The notes under the pieces: generated by a model
Seen by the model: only the letters and a program-made list of their open reading frames with translations
Databases searched by the model: none
Told to the model about the DNA's origin: nothing
Part shown: in pieces, positions 18,135-25,562 of the stretch
Layout of the letters: the number at the start of each line of letters is the position of its first letter
Numbering within the stretch: position 1 is the first letter of the stretch
Translations under genes and position numbers: made by a program
NCBI GenBank assembly: GCA_937899905.1
Contig: CALCCF010000049.1
Location: forward strand, 1-64,000
Direction: 5' to 3'
Length of the DNA: 64,000 bases
Source: an uncultured Phycisphaeraceae bacterium
GTDB lineage: Bacteria; Planctomycetota; Phycisphaerae; Phycisphaerales; UBA1924

Positions 18135-19244
18135 CTAGACGTTGAACAGGAAGTGGCACACGTCGCCGTCTTGCATGGCGTAGTCCTTGCCCTCGACGCG
18201 GAGCTTGCCCGCTTCCTTGATGGCCTTCTCGCTGCCGAACTCGTCGAGCTCATCCACGCCGTAGATATTGGCGCGAATGAACCCACGCTCGAAGTCGGTG
18301 TGGATCACGCCCGCGGCCTGTGGCGCGGTGGCGCCCTGCCGAACGGTCCACGCGCGGATTTCCTTCTCGCCCGCGGTGTAGAAGCTCTGGAGCCCCAGCA
18401 GGCGGTAGGCCTCGTTGGCCAGTTTGTTGAGCGCCGGCTCGTCCATGCCGTAGTCGGCGAGCATCTCGGCCTTGTCCTCGGGATCCAGCTCGGCCAGCTC
18501 GCTCTCGATCTTCGCGCACACGGGCACGAACGCGTTGCCCTCGGCCCCGGCATGCGCCCGGACCTTCGCGGCCAGCTCGCCCTCGCCGTTGGAATCGCTC
18601 TCGTCCACGTTGGCAATGTACAGGATGGGCTTGGCGGTGATCAGCCCCAGACCGCGCCAGGCCTTGCTCTGTTCGGCGTCGATAATTTCGCCCGCGATGA
18701 CGCGCGCCGGCTTGCCCTCCTCAAGCACGGGCTTGATCTTCTGTAGCACCGCGAACCGCGCAACGGCCTCGGGTTCGCGGCTCTTCGCGGCCCGCTCGGC
18801 CTTGGAGAGCGCGCTCTCGACGGTCTGCAGATCCGCCAGCAGCAGCTCGCTGTTGATCGTCTCGATGTCGCGGATCGGATCGACCGAGCCGTCCACGTGC
18901 AGGATCTCCTCGCCCCCTGGCGCCTTCTCGAAGCACCGGACAACCTGGGCGATCGCGTCGACCTCGCGGATGTTGCTCAGGAACGCGTTGCCCTTGCCGG
19001 CACCCTCGCTTGCGCCACGCACCAGGCCGGCGATGTCGACAAGCCGCATCGATGCTGGGATGACCTTCTGGGTCTCGATGTGCGCGTTGATGCGGGCCAG
19101 ATTGCCATCGGGAATGGGCACGATGCCCACGTTCGGCTCGATCGTGGCGAACGGGTAGTTCGCGGCCAGCGCGCCCGCGTTGGTCAGTGCGTTGAAGAGG
19201 GTCGACTTGCCGACGTTGGGCAGCCCGACGATGCCTGCATCCAT
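18135..19244 (-). CDS. ychF: ribosome-associated ATPase YchF
   Basis: YchF (Ola1) is a universally conserved Obg-family P-loop NTPase that prefers ATP and binds ribosomes. The 369 residues fit the family. It opens [17 protein letters not shown] (G1). [20 protein letters not shown] carries G3, and YIANVDES is the altered G4 motif that explains the ATP preference. The C-terminal TGS domain ends [17 protein letters not shown]. The gene converges on the Lon-domain gene with 22 bases between stops and no obvious terminator. Confidence 0.97.
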   Translation of the reverse strand: MDAGIVGLPNVGKSTLFNALTNAGALAANYPFATIEPNVGIVPIPDGNLARINAHIETQKVIPASMRLVDIAGLVRGASEGAGKGNAFLSNIREVDAIAQVVRCFEKAPGGEEILHVDGSVDPIRDIETINSELLLADLQTVESALSKAERAAKSREPEAVARFAVLQKIKPVLEEGKPARVIAGEIIDAEQSKAWRGLGLITAKPILYIANVDESDSNGEGELAAKVRAHAGAEGNAFVPVCAKIESELAELDPEDKAEMLADYGMDEPALNKLANEAYRLLGLQSFYTAGEKEIRAWTVRQGATAPQAAGVIHTDFERGFIRANIYGVDELDEFGSEKAIKEAGKLRVEGKDYAMQDGDVCHFLFNV

Positions 19245-19395
19245 GGGAGAATTTCCGTTACGGTCGTGCGTGGGATGGTCTGGAGCGGGCCAAATGTATG
19301 CGCGCGGCCGTCCATCCAGGGTTATCTGGGGCGGCTTCTGCCCGGGCCGCTGGCGTTCGCGGAAAGCCGTGATCTACTTGGTTCCAGGCCCGGGG

Positions 19396-19401
19396 TACAC
19401 T
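19396..19401 (+). promoter_or_regulatory. candidate -10 box of the tRNA-Arg gene
   Basis: TACACT lies 21 bases before the mature tRNA 5' end. No good -35 box is visible at the usual distance. Confidence 0.35.
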
Positions 19402-19422
19402 GTCGCCTGACAACCAGCAAGA

Positions 19423-19805
19423 GCGCTCGTAGCTCAGCAGGACAGAGCAACGGTTTCCTTCGTCAAAGAGGGGCCCGGCCCGGAAACGGGCCGAGGCGAA
19501 CCGGGTGAACTCGGGGAACCCCCACCCACTCTCGCAGTGGCGGGCGATCCCGAGCCGAGCCGCCGACGGGGCGGGCCTCGAACCCTCGAGGCGCGGTCGG
19601 CGGAAGGTGTAGAGACCAGCGGGTGAGCCGCCCCGGCAATACCCCCGCACCCGCATTGGCCGGTGCCAACGCGGGAAGCGCCCGGCACCCTACCCACGCA
19701 CTCCGATACGGAGCTGCCTGGCGGGTGAAGAGATGGTCCGGTCCGCGGCGGAAGCCGTGGGTTTGCCGAAACCGTAGGTCGGAGGTTCGAGTCCTCCCGG
19801 GCGCG
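19423..19805 (+). tRNA. tRNA-Arg(CCU), interrupted by an intron
   Basis: The exons are 19423-19459 and 19769-19805. Acceptor GCGCTCG pairs with CGGGCGC (19798-19804), and the D-stem GCTC pairs with GAGC. The anticodon stem ACGGT (19450-19454) pairs with ACCGT (19771-19775), and the T-arm is GGAGG-TTCGAGT-CCTCC. The rejoined anticodon loop reads TT-CCT-AA, giving anticodon CCU for the AGG arginine codon. The intron lies after the third anticodon base. The discriminator is G (19805) and CCA is not encoded. Each part pairs only if the middle segment is removed. Confidence 0.9.
19460..19768 (+). ncRNA. group I intron in the anticodon loop of tRNA-Arg
   Basis: This 309-base insert follows the U of the CCU anticodon and ends in G, as group I introns do. 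P7 can be formed by GACCA (19614-19618) and TGGTC (19734-19738). The latter sits in GAAGAGATGGTCC, which matches the conserved J8/7-P7 region. Near the 5' end CGGCCCG-GAAA-CGGGCCG (19476-19493) is a perfect hairpin with a GAAA tetraloop, a usual docking element. No homing-endonuclease gene is present. It most resembles the small tRNA introns of class IC3; the exact pairing of P1 is not clear from reading alone. Confidence 0.85.
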
Positions 19806-19885
19806 TTGGAAGGGATCGGAGAGCACGCGGGCGAACGGAGCGCTCGCGCACACCCGGACGGAGCCACGGACTCGCGGAGGCGAGC

Positions 19886-20305
19886 ATGGCACGAATCCAT
19901 CACGTATCGACCGTTGCACTCGCACTCTGCGGCATCGTGTTTCTGACGGGTTGCTCAACGGCCACGCCACACGCACGGACGATCGCACCCACGTTCGCGA
20001 GCGCGGCACCTGCGCACAGCACCGAGTCGTGGGCGTCCGTCATGCCAAATCCCGGCGTCGGCTCGTCGGGCCTTGCGATGGCGCGCCGGGATCAGAGCCT
20101 CGGCATGCCCGCTCCCGGGTACGTGCAGGCCGCGGGCGCATGGCGTGGGATCGAGCGGCCGTCCATCGATCGATACCTGCTCATCACCGTGCCACGCACC
20201 GAGCGCACGTTCCTGTTCTTCAGCGGCTCGCCAAGCTCACCATACAACGAACGCCGTGCGCCACGGGTCCCCAGAAGGGCCCATCCGTGGCACACGGCGT
20301 GGTAG
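19886..20305 (+). CDS. small lipoprotein of unknown function
   Basis: A 139-residue protein with a signal peptide and the lipobox LTGC near residue 23. The mature part is rich in Ala, Pro and Ser, with one more ordered segment (RPSIDRYLLITVPRTERTFLFFSGS). The last 20 residues are encoded inside a strong inverted repeat and are rich in Arg and Pro, so the functional part may end before it. I do not recognise the family. Confidence 0.55.
   Translation: MARIHHVSTVALALCGIVFLTGCSTATPHARTIAPTFASAAPAHSTESWASVMPNPGVGSSGLAMARRDQSLGMPAPGYVQAAGAWRGIERPSIDRYLLITVPRTERTFLFFSGSPSSPYNERRAPRVPRRAHPWHTAW
20251..20300. repeat. 16-bp inverted repeat at the end of the small lipoprotein gene
   Basis: Bases 20251-20266 and 20285-20300 are reverse complements at 15 of 16 positions, around an 18-base loop. 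The arms lie inside the coding frame just before the stop. The repeat is between two convergent genes and could act as a transcript-end structure. Confidence 0.65.
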
Positions 20306-20307
20306 AG

Positions 20308-20327
20308 CGGGCTTTCGGACAAGCCCG
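20308..20327. terminator. terminator-like hairpin between convergent genes
   Basis: CGGGCTT and AAGCCCG form a perfect 7-bp stem with a 6-base loop. It lies between the stop codons of the small lipoprotein and fibro-slime gene 1. A T-run is lacking, so its strength as an intrinsic terminator is uncertain. Confidence 0.45.
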
Positions 20328-20339
20328 GGGAGGCGTGGG

Positions 20340-21293
20340 TTAGTCGAACGCCGCGCTGTTGCTGGGCACCTCAACCGAGCGCAGCCTCAGCGTGGTTTCG
20401 ATCCGGAAGTTGGACCGGCTGTAGTGCCGCTCGGCGAAGAACACCTTCAGCTCGTACTCACCGCCGTCTTCCAGGAAGTTCAGGCGGCTCAGGTCAACGG
20501 TCTGGCTGCTCGCGCCGTGCACGCCGCCCAGATCGATGACCATCTTGCCGTCGATGAACACCCAGACGTCGTCATCGCCGTAGAAGGTGAACACGTTGTC
20601 AGCCGACGCGTCGTAGATGAACTCGGTCGCCAGCTCGTACGTGAAGTGGTAGTTGTGCGGCTTGGTGCCGCCCGCCGAGTTGCCGTACAGCTCGTTGTTG
20701 ATCGGGAAGAACCCCTCGATCTCGCTGGTGCCGCCGATGTCGTGCGCGTGGAACACGTACCGGTTGGTTCCCGGCTCGCGCTCCAGCGTGATCGACACGG
20801 GCTTGGCCAGGTTCACACCCGGAACCGTGCGGAACCACTGGCTGAAGGTATCGGCGTCGGTGACCACGCTGCCGCTCTGGGCGTTCAGGCTACCCGTCTG
20901 ATCGCCCTCGCGGCTGTCCATGTAGTCCACCTCGGACGCCATCGGGAACATGGCGCGGCCCCGGCTGTCCTTGAAGCTGCCACTGGGCTTGAACCCCTTG
21001 GGCGCTTCACCCAGCGCCGGCTTGCCGTCTTCATCCAACTCAAAACCGACCCAACCGACGCGCAGGCCCGTCAGGTACCGCTGGAAGTCCGGATGCCCGC
21101 CCTCGCCATGCGGACGGAAGTCACGGACCGTGCCGGTCAGCTGCAGCTGGCTTGGCAGATCCCCATACTGGTCCATGGACTGGCCGTCCTGGGCCCAAGC
21201 CACGGTAGTGCCGCCACTCAGCGCGACGATGCCGGCCACGCCGACCGCGCCTGCGGCCCGCACGATCCGGCGAGTAGTTTGACCATTTCGCAT
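20340..21293 (-). CDS. secreted fibro-slime domain protein, paralogue 1
   Basis: A 317-residue exported protein. The N-terminus (MRNGQTTRRIVRAAGAVGVAGIVAL in short form) is a signal peptide cut near AWAQ. The rest matches the fibro-slime domain first seen in Dictyostelium and found in several bacteria: LTGTVRDFRPHGEGGHPDFQ at the start, GFFPINNELYGN in the middle, FTYELATEFIYD and then GDDDVWVFIDGKMVIDLGGVH. The last part is a PA14-like beta fold with a calcium-type loop. The start at 21293 is set by GGAGG 5 bases upstream. It is a close paralogue of the next gene. Confidence 0.85.
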   Translation of the reverse strand: MRNGQTTRRIVRAAGAVGVAGIVALSGGTTVAWAQDGQSMDQYGDLPSQLQLTGTVRDFRPHGEGGHPDFQRYLTGLRVGWVGFELDEDGKPALGEAPKGFKPSGSFKDSRGRAMFPMASEVDYMDSREGDQTGSLNAQSGSVVTDADTFSQWFRTVPGVNLAKPVSITLEREPGTNRYVFHAHDIGGTSEIEGFFPINNELYGNSAGGTKPHNYHFTYELATEFIYDASADNVFTFYGDDDVWVFIDGKMVIDLGGVHGASSQTVDLSRLNFLEDGGEYELKVFFAERHYSRSNFRIETTLRLRSVEVPSNSAAFD

Positions 21294-21347
21294 CGTTGCC
21301 TCCAAACTGCCGACCATCGGCATCTATCCCGGATCCACCGGGCGAAA

Positions 21348-21368
21348 GGCATGGCAACACGCCATGCC
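21348..21368. other. perfect 8-bp hairpin upstream of fibro-slime gene 1
   Basis: GGCATGGC (21348-21355) and GCCATGCC (21361-21368) surround a 5-base loop. On the minus strand it lies about 55 bases before the start codon and is followed by TTTCGCCC, so it would sit in the leader as a stability or attenuation element. Confidence 0.5.
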
Positions 21369-21507
21369 ATATTTAGACCTTCGATTTCCTGTGCGAGAGT
21401 GCCACCAATCCGTGTTCACGCGGGGTAAATCGAGTGGGTACTGCGGGCTGTGGCGCGTGTGGGCCTCGAACGGGCCGTGAGGAGAGGAATGCCTGAGCAC
21501 GACGAGA

Positions 21508-21537
21508 AACACGCCGCGACCGGGATCGCGGCGTGTT
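21508..21537 (-). terminator. intrinsic terminator of fibro-slime gene 2
   Basis: AACACGCCGCGA and TCGCGGCGTGTT form a perfect 12-bp stem with a 6-base loop. On the minus strand TTTCTCG follows the stem, 40 bases after the stop codon of the gene. Confidence 0.75.
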
Positions 21538-21576
21538 CGATGTGTGCCTTCGGAGTGTGCCGGTCGTCGATGCGAA

Positions 21577-22527
21577 TCAGTCGAACGAACCCGCGACAGT
21601 CGGAATGTCAACGCTGCGGAGCGTCAGCGTGGTCTCGATCCGGAAGTTCGACTGGCTCGTGCGCCGCTCGGCATGGAAGATCTTGAGGTTGTACTCCTCA
21701 CCATCCTCCAGCCAGTCCAGACGGCTCAGGTCCAGGAACTGCTCGCGACGCGGGTGCAGGCCGCCCAGGTCAACGACGAGCTTGCCATCGATGAACACCC
21801 ACACGTCATCGTCGCCGGTGAATTTGAACACCGGGTTTGAGTCGGCGTCGTAGATGAACTCGGTGTCGATCATCGTGGTGAAGTGGAAGTTCTTGCCACC
21901 CGAGTAATCGCCGTAGCCCTCGCCGTTGATCGGGAAGAAGCCGCCCGACGACTTGAAAGGCTCGTCTTGAGCAGAGTCGAACACGTAGGTGTTCGTGCCC
22001 GGCTTGCGCTTGAGCGTGATCGGCTTGGCCATGCGAACGTTCACGCCTGGAGTATCGCGGTACCACTGCGCGAAGCTCTCCTCGGACGCGAATCCGTTGC
22101 TCGACGGGCCGCTCGAGAGCGAACCCTCCTGATCACCGAGGTCGGGGTTGAACAGCGCGGGATTGATGTTCCGCCCCTGGGAGTCCTTGTACTCCTTGGA
22201 GATCTTCATGCCGCGGAGGCTCTTGACGACTGGGAGGCCGTCTTCATCGAGGTGGTCCTCGACGAGTCCGACGGTCGTGTTGCCGCTAAATGCCTGGAAG
22301 TCGGGGTGGCCGCCGTCGCCCTTGGCGCGGAAGTCACGGATTACCGCCGTGAGGCTCAGCTCGGACGGAAGATCGGCGTGGGGATCCGACGAGGAGCCGC
22401 CAATGCCGTCTTGCGTCGATGACGCGCCCGAAGCCACCGCGGTGCCGCCAGCAAGGGCGACGATGCCGGCCACGCCGACCGCGCTCGCGGCCCGGACGAT
22501 CCGGCGAGTTTTATGACCATTTCGCAT
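21577..22527 (-). CDS. secreted fibro-slime domain protein, paralogue 2
   Basis: A 316-residue exported protein with the same architecture as the preceding paralogue. The signal region (MRNGHKTRRIVRAA) and the start site with its GGAGG are almost the same as in gene 1. The domain shows LTAVIRDFRAKGDGGHPDFQ, GGFFPINGEGYGDY, DTEFIYDADSNPVF and GDDDVWVFIDGKLVVDLGGLH, and both end RIETTLxLRSVxxP. The two genes arose by tandem duplication and have since diverged in the middle. A surface or matrix role is likely from the domain, but no partner is known. Confidence 0.85.
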   Translation of the reverse strand: MRNGHKTRRIVRAASAVGVAGIVALAGGTAVASGASSTQDGIGGSSSDPHADLPSELSLTAVIRDFRAKGDGGHPDFQAFSGNTTVGLVEDHLDEDGLPVVKSLRGMKISKEYKDSQGRNINPALFNPDLGDQEGSLSSGPSSNGFASEESFAQWYRDTPGVNVRMAKPITLKRKPGTNTYVFDSAQDEPFKSSGGFFPINGEGYGDYSGGKNFHFTTMIDTEFIYDADSNPVFKFTGDDDVWVFIDGKLVVDLGGLHPRREQFLDLSRLDWLEDGEEYNLKIFHAERRTSQSNFRIETTLTLRSVDIPTVAGSFD

Positions 22528-22830
22528 CGCTGCCTCCAATGCCGGCCCTGCCGGCCTCGCTCGCGGCTTGCCCCAACGCGGAGCGCCGCCAGTACCCGTA
22601 CAGCCTCGATTGCGGTTCATCCCCATGCCAGCCAAGGCAAGCCCGATGCGCGGATTTCTGGGCCGGATGTGCAGGGTGGAGAAGCGCAAACGACAGCGCG
22701 GGGCCGATTCCAACGCTGCTGGGCCCCTGCCGCCGATGAATCCGCTGACGGCGGGAGGTACTCGGACCCTTCGCCGGCGTACGCTGGACGAAGCGTCGGC
22801 CCAAGGCTCGGGCGACACGGAGAAGCACGC
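22528..22830. other. 303-base divergent intergenic region
   Basis: It separates fibro-slime gene 2 (leftward) from murA (rightward) and must hold both promoters. TACGCT at about 22786 is a possible -10 box for murA, but no matching -35 box is visible. I see no gene or RNA structure here. Confidence 0.4.
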
Positions 22831-24195
22831 ATGGACGCGTTTGTGATCGAGGGCGGCAGGCCCGTCTCAGGCCGATTCGAGGTGCATGGGTCCAAGAACG
22901 CGGCGCTGCCGATGCTGGCCGCCGCCCTGCTGACCGATGGGCCCCTCGAGCTTTCGGACGTCCCCAAACTCCAGGACATCCAGAACATGCTCCGCCTGCT
23001 CGCCGAGCTGGGCGTCGAGATCGACGAGCCGGACGATGGCCCAGGCCTACGAGCCGGCGGGCGGACGATCCGAACACGCGTGACCGACGCGAGCCAGAGC
23101 CATGCCCGGTACGACATCGTGCGGACCATGCGCGCGGGCGTGTGCGTGCTCGGGCCAATGCTGGCTCGTCGAGGTGAGGCGCGTATCTCCATGCCCGGCG
23201 GCTGCGCCATCGGTCCACGCCCCATTGACCTGCACCTGAAGGGCTTGGCCGCGCTTGGCGCGTCCGTGAGCCTCTCCAACGGCGACGTTATCGCCAAGGC
23301 CCCCGCTGGCGGCCTGCGCGGCGCCACGGTCTTCCTGGGCGGGCCGTTCGGGTCGACGGTCCTGGGTACCGCCAACATCATGAGCGCCGCCACCTTGGCT
23401 CGCGGCCGGACGGTCATCGAGTCGGCCGCTTGCGAGCCCGAGATCGTCGACCTTGGCCGGTTGCTGATTTCGATGGGCGCGCGAATCTCGGGCCTCGGCA
23501 CGCCGCGCATCGTCGTCGACGGTGTGGCGGAGCTTGGCGGGGCAACGCGGCGCATCATGCCCGACCGCATCGAGGCGGGGACCTATGCCATGGCAGCGGC
23601 GATGACCGGCGGCGAACTGACCATCGCGAACTGGCCGGTCGATGCGCTGCTCGGGCCTTTCGAGATGCTCCGGGCCGCGGGGCTCGAAGTCGAGCTCGGC
23701 GAGCACGAGCCGCTCGATACGCCCGGCGGCGACCCGATCCGCACCACCGCCTTCGTGCGCCGAACCGAGCGCCTTCGTCCGATCGAGTTGACGACGCAAC
23801 CCTTCCCCGGCTTCCCGACCGATCTCCAAGCCCAGGCGCTCGCCATGCTGACCCTCGCCGACGGCAACTCGATCATCACCGAGAAGATCTTCCCCGAGCG
23901 ATTCCTGCACGTGGCCGAGTTGATGCGCATGGGGGCGCGGATCATCCGCCACGGCCCCACCGCCGTTGTCAGCGGTGTGCCCAAGCTCGTGGGCGCCCCG
24001 GTGATGGCCAGCGATCTGCGCGCCTCGGCGGGCCTCGTGCTTGCAGGGTTGGCTGCGCGCGGCCAGACGGTCGTCCGCCGCGTCTATCACCTGGACCGCG
24101 GGTACCAGCGGATGGACGAGTATCTCACGGGCCTGGGCGCCAAGATCGAACGCGTGAAGGAAGAGGCGCTTGAGGAGCTCGCGGTCCCGGTCTAA
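22831..24195 (+). CDS. murA: UDP-N-acetylglucosamine 1-carboxyvinyltransferase
   Basis: MurA adds enolpyruvate from PEP to UDP-GlcNAc, the first committed step of peptidoglycan synthesis. The 454 residues form the usual pair of EPSP-synthase-like domains. GSKNAALPML is the N-terminal signature. The catalytic Cys is present in MPGGCAIGPRPIDLH, the residue attacked by fosfomycin. The later motifs EAGTYAMAAAMTGG and FPGFPTDLQAQ also fit. GGAGAAGC lies just before the ATG. The presence of murA agrees with current evidence that planctomycetes of this class make peptidoglycan. Confidence 0.96.
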   Translation: MDAFVIEGGRPVSGRFEVHGSKNAALPMLAAALLTDGPLELSDVPKLQDIQNMLRLLAELGVEIDEPDDGPGLRAGGRTIRTRVTDASQSHARYDIVRTMRAGVCVLGPMLARRGEARISMPGGCAIGPRPIDLHLKGLAALGASVSLSNGDVIAKAPAGGLRGATVFLGGPFGSTVLGTANIMSAATLARGRTVIESAACEPEIVDLGRLLISMGARISGLGTPRIVVDGVAELGGATRRIMPDRIEAGTYAMAAAMTGGELTIANWPVDALLGPFEMLRAAGLEVELGEHEPLDTPGGDPIRTTAFVRRTERLRPIELTTQPFPGFPTDLQAQALAMLTLADGNSIITEKIFPERFLHVAELMRMGARIIRHGPTAVVSGVPKLVGAPVMASDLRASAGLVLAGLAARGQTVVRRVYHLDRGYQRMDEYLTGLGAKIERVKEEALEELAVPV

Positions 24196-24201
24196 CGGAC
24201 C

Positions 24202-24402
24202 TCAGCCCGTCGACCCCGATCCGTCTTCGACAGGCTGCGCCGCGCTCGCCACGAGCACCGGGATTCCGCCGCGGATTGGGTACCGGTACGGCTGCCCCAC
24301 CGCGCGGACCCACTCGCGATCGGGCTCCAACTCGAGCTTGGCGCCCGTGATCGGGCACCGAAGCGCATCGGGCAGCTGGACGCTCCCAGGCTCACTCTTC
24401 AT
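24202..24402 (-). CDS. Trm112-like (UPF0434) small protein
   Basis: A 66-residue protein. LPDALRCPITGAKLELEPD followed by PYRYPIRGGIPVLV is the Trm112 family pattern. The zinc-binding Cys pair is reduced to a single Cys, as in many bacterial members. Eukaryotic Trm112 activates methyltransferases; the bacterial role is poorly known. The start overlaps the end of the HPr gene by 11 bases, which suggests translational coupling in the hpf-ptsN-HPr operon. Confidence 0.8.
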   Translation of the reverse strand: MKSEPGSVQLPDALRCPITGAKLELEPDREWVRAVGQPYRYPIRGGIPVLVASAAQPVEDGSGSTG

Positions 24403-24667
24403 CGAAGCCCCTCGCGAAGAGATCGGCGAGGGCCTGGCAGGCGGCGTCGGCGTCGTCTCCGCGTGCGATGACCTCCAGCTCAACCCCCTGCGTCGCGGCC
24501 AGCAGCATGATCTGCATAATCGACTTGCCGTCGATCTCTTCCTCGTCTCGCCGAAGGCTGATGGCGCTGGTAAATCGCTGGGCAAGGTCGGCCACGGCCG
24601 TCGCCGGCCGGGCGTGCAAGCCCAGCCTGTTCACAACGGTTACCTTGGCGGCACATTCCTTGGCCAC
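24392..24667 (-). CDS. HPr-type phosphocarrier protein
   Basis: A 91-residue HPr. The phosphoacceptor His is in NRLGLHARPAT, and the regulatory Ser region reads DGKSIMQIMLLAA, so both known phosphorylation sites have a candidate. HPr carries phosphate from enzyme I to EIIA proteins. The GTG at 24667 is chosen because GGAGGAA lies 6 bases upstream; the ATG at 24682 sits before that site. Its partner is probably the EIIA encoded 30 bases upstream. No enzyme I or HPr kinase gene lies in this window. Confidence 0.88.
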   Translation of the reverse strand: MAKECAAKVTVVNRLGLHARPATAVADLAQRFTSAISLRRDEEEIDGKSIMQIMLLAATQGVELEVIARGDDADAACQALADLFARGFDEE

Positions 24668-24697
24668 GCCCGATTCCTCCATGCGCTCGTGTTCGTA

Positions 24698-25180
24698 TCA
24701 GCCCGGGAGCTTTTGGTGGTCGGCCTCGTGGAGGAGTTCCACGATCTCGTCTCGGGTGGTGGCCTGACGCAGGAAGCGGCGGAACGTCTCGTTGCCCAGG
24801 CTCTTGAAGATGACCTCCATGGCCTTGAGGTGGTCCTCGGGGTTCGTGTCCGGGCTGAGCAACAGCACGACCGAGTACACGGGCTGGCGATCGAGCGCGC
24901 TGAAATCGATTCCAGGGCTGCTCCGACCAACGGCAGCGGTCATGGTCTTCACACCGCTGTGCTTTACGTGCGGCACGGCGACGCCGCGACCGAAACCCGT
25001 CGAGCCCTTGTGCTCACGCTCGAGCACGGCGGCGACGAGCGCGTCGCGATGCTCGGCGTCGGCGGCACCCGACTGGACGAGCGCATCGATCAACTCCGCG
25101 ATGACATCGTCCCGCTCGGTCGACTGCAAGTCGGCGACGATGGCCTCGGTGGCCACGATCTCGGTGAGCTTCAGTGCCAT
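24698..25180 (-). CDS. ptsN: PTS EIIA domain protein, PtsN-like
   Basis: A 160-residue EIIA of the fructose/nitrogen class. The phosphorylated His is in GRGVAVPHVKH near residue 70. No sugar-transport EIIB or EIIC gene is near, and hpf and HPr genes flank it, as in the nitrogen-PTS clusters of Proteobacteria. It therefore probably has a regulatory role, with phosphate from HPr as the signal. It starts 3 bases after the hpf stop. Confidence 0.88.
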   Translation of the reverse strand: MALKLTEIVATEAIVADLQSTERDDVIAELIDALVQSGAADAEHRDALVAAVLEREHKGSTGFGRGVAVPHVKHSGVKTMTAAVGRSSPGIDFSALDRQPVYSVVLLLSPDTNPEDHLKAMEVIFKSLGNETFRRFLRQATTRDEIVELLHEADHQKLPG

Positions 25181-25183
25181 GGA

Positions 25184-25501
25184 TTAGTGCCCTTGCCGCT
25201 TGTGCAGCTTGACCTTGTCGTGGAGATCCGAGAGCTGGCGGATGCCCTTGCGATGCACGCCGTCGATCACGCCATAGAGATCGCTGCCGTCGTCCTTCGA
25301 AACCAAGTCGTCGTGGTGCTCGACATCGACGAGCAGTTCGACTTGGTATGACCCACCGGAGGCCACGTTGTGGTGCTCGATCGTCCAGGTCACGGCGAGG
25401 ATGCGGTCATAAAAGCGGGTGAGCTTCTCGGCCTTTTCTTCCGCGTGCTGGCGGATGGCATCGGTGATGTCCAGGTGCCGTCCCACGACCTCGATCCGCA
25501 T
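25184..25501 (-). CDS. hpf: ribosome hibernation-promoting factor, short form
   Basis: A 105-residue protein of the HPF/RaiA (S30AE) family, which binds the 30S decoding centre and silences ribosomes in resting cells. It opens IEVVGRHLDITDAIRQHAEEKAEKL and has the conserved SYQVELLVDVEHHD and DLYGVIDGVHRK regions. It lacks the C-terminal dimerisation domain of long HPF. The ATG at 25501 has AAGGGA at a normal distance, while the GTG at 25507 is too close to it. It is the first gene of the four-gene operon. Confidence 0.93.
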   Translation of the reverse strand: MRIEVVGRHLDITDAIRQHAEEKAEKLTRFYDRILAVTWTIEHHNVASGGSYQVELLVDVEHHDDLVSKDDGSDLYGVIDGVHRKGIRQLSDLHDKVKLHKRQGH

Positions 25502-25562
25502 GGTCACGTTCCCTTTCTGGCCGGGGTCAATCGCCGGCTTCTATAGCATACCCACCGGGCGC

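Noticed and set aside
19434-20009. Long minus-strand frames across the tRNA-Arg region
   Set aside because: They are high-GC shadows that run through both tRNA exons and the intron core.
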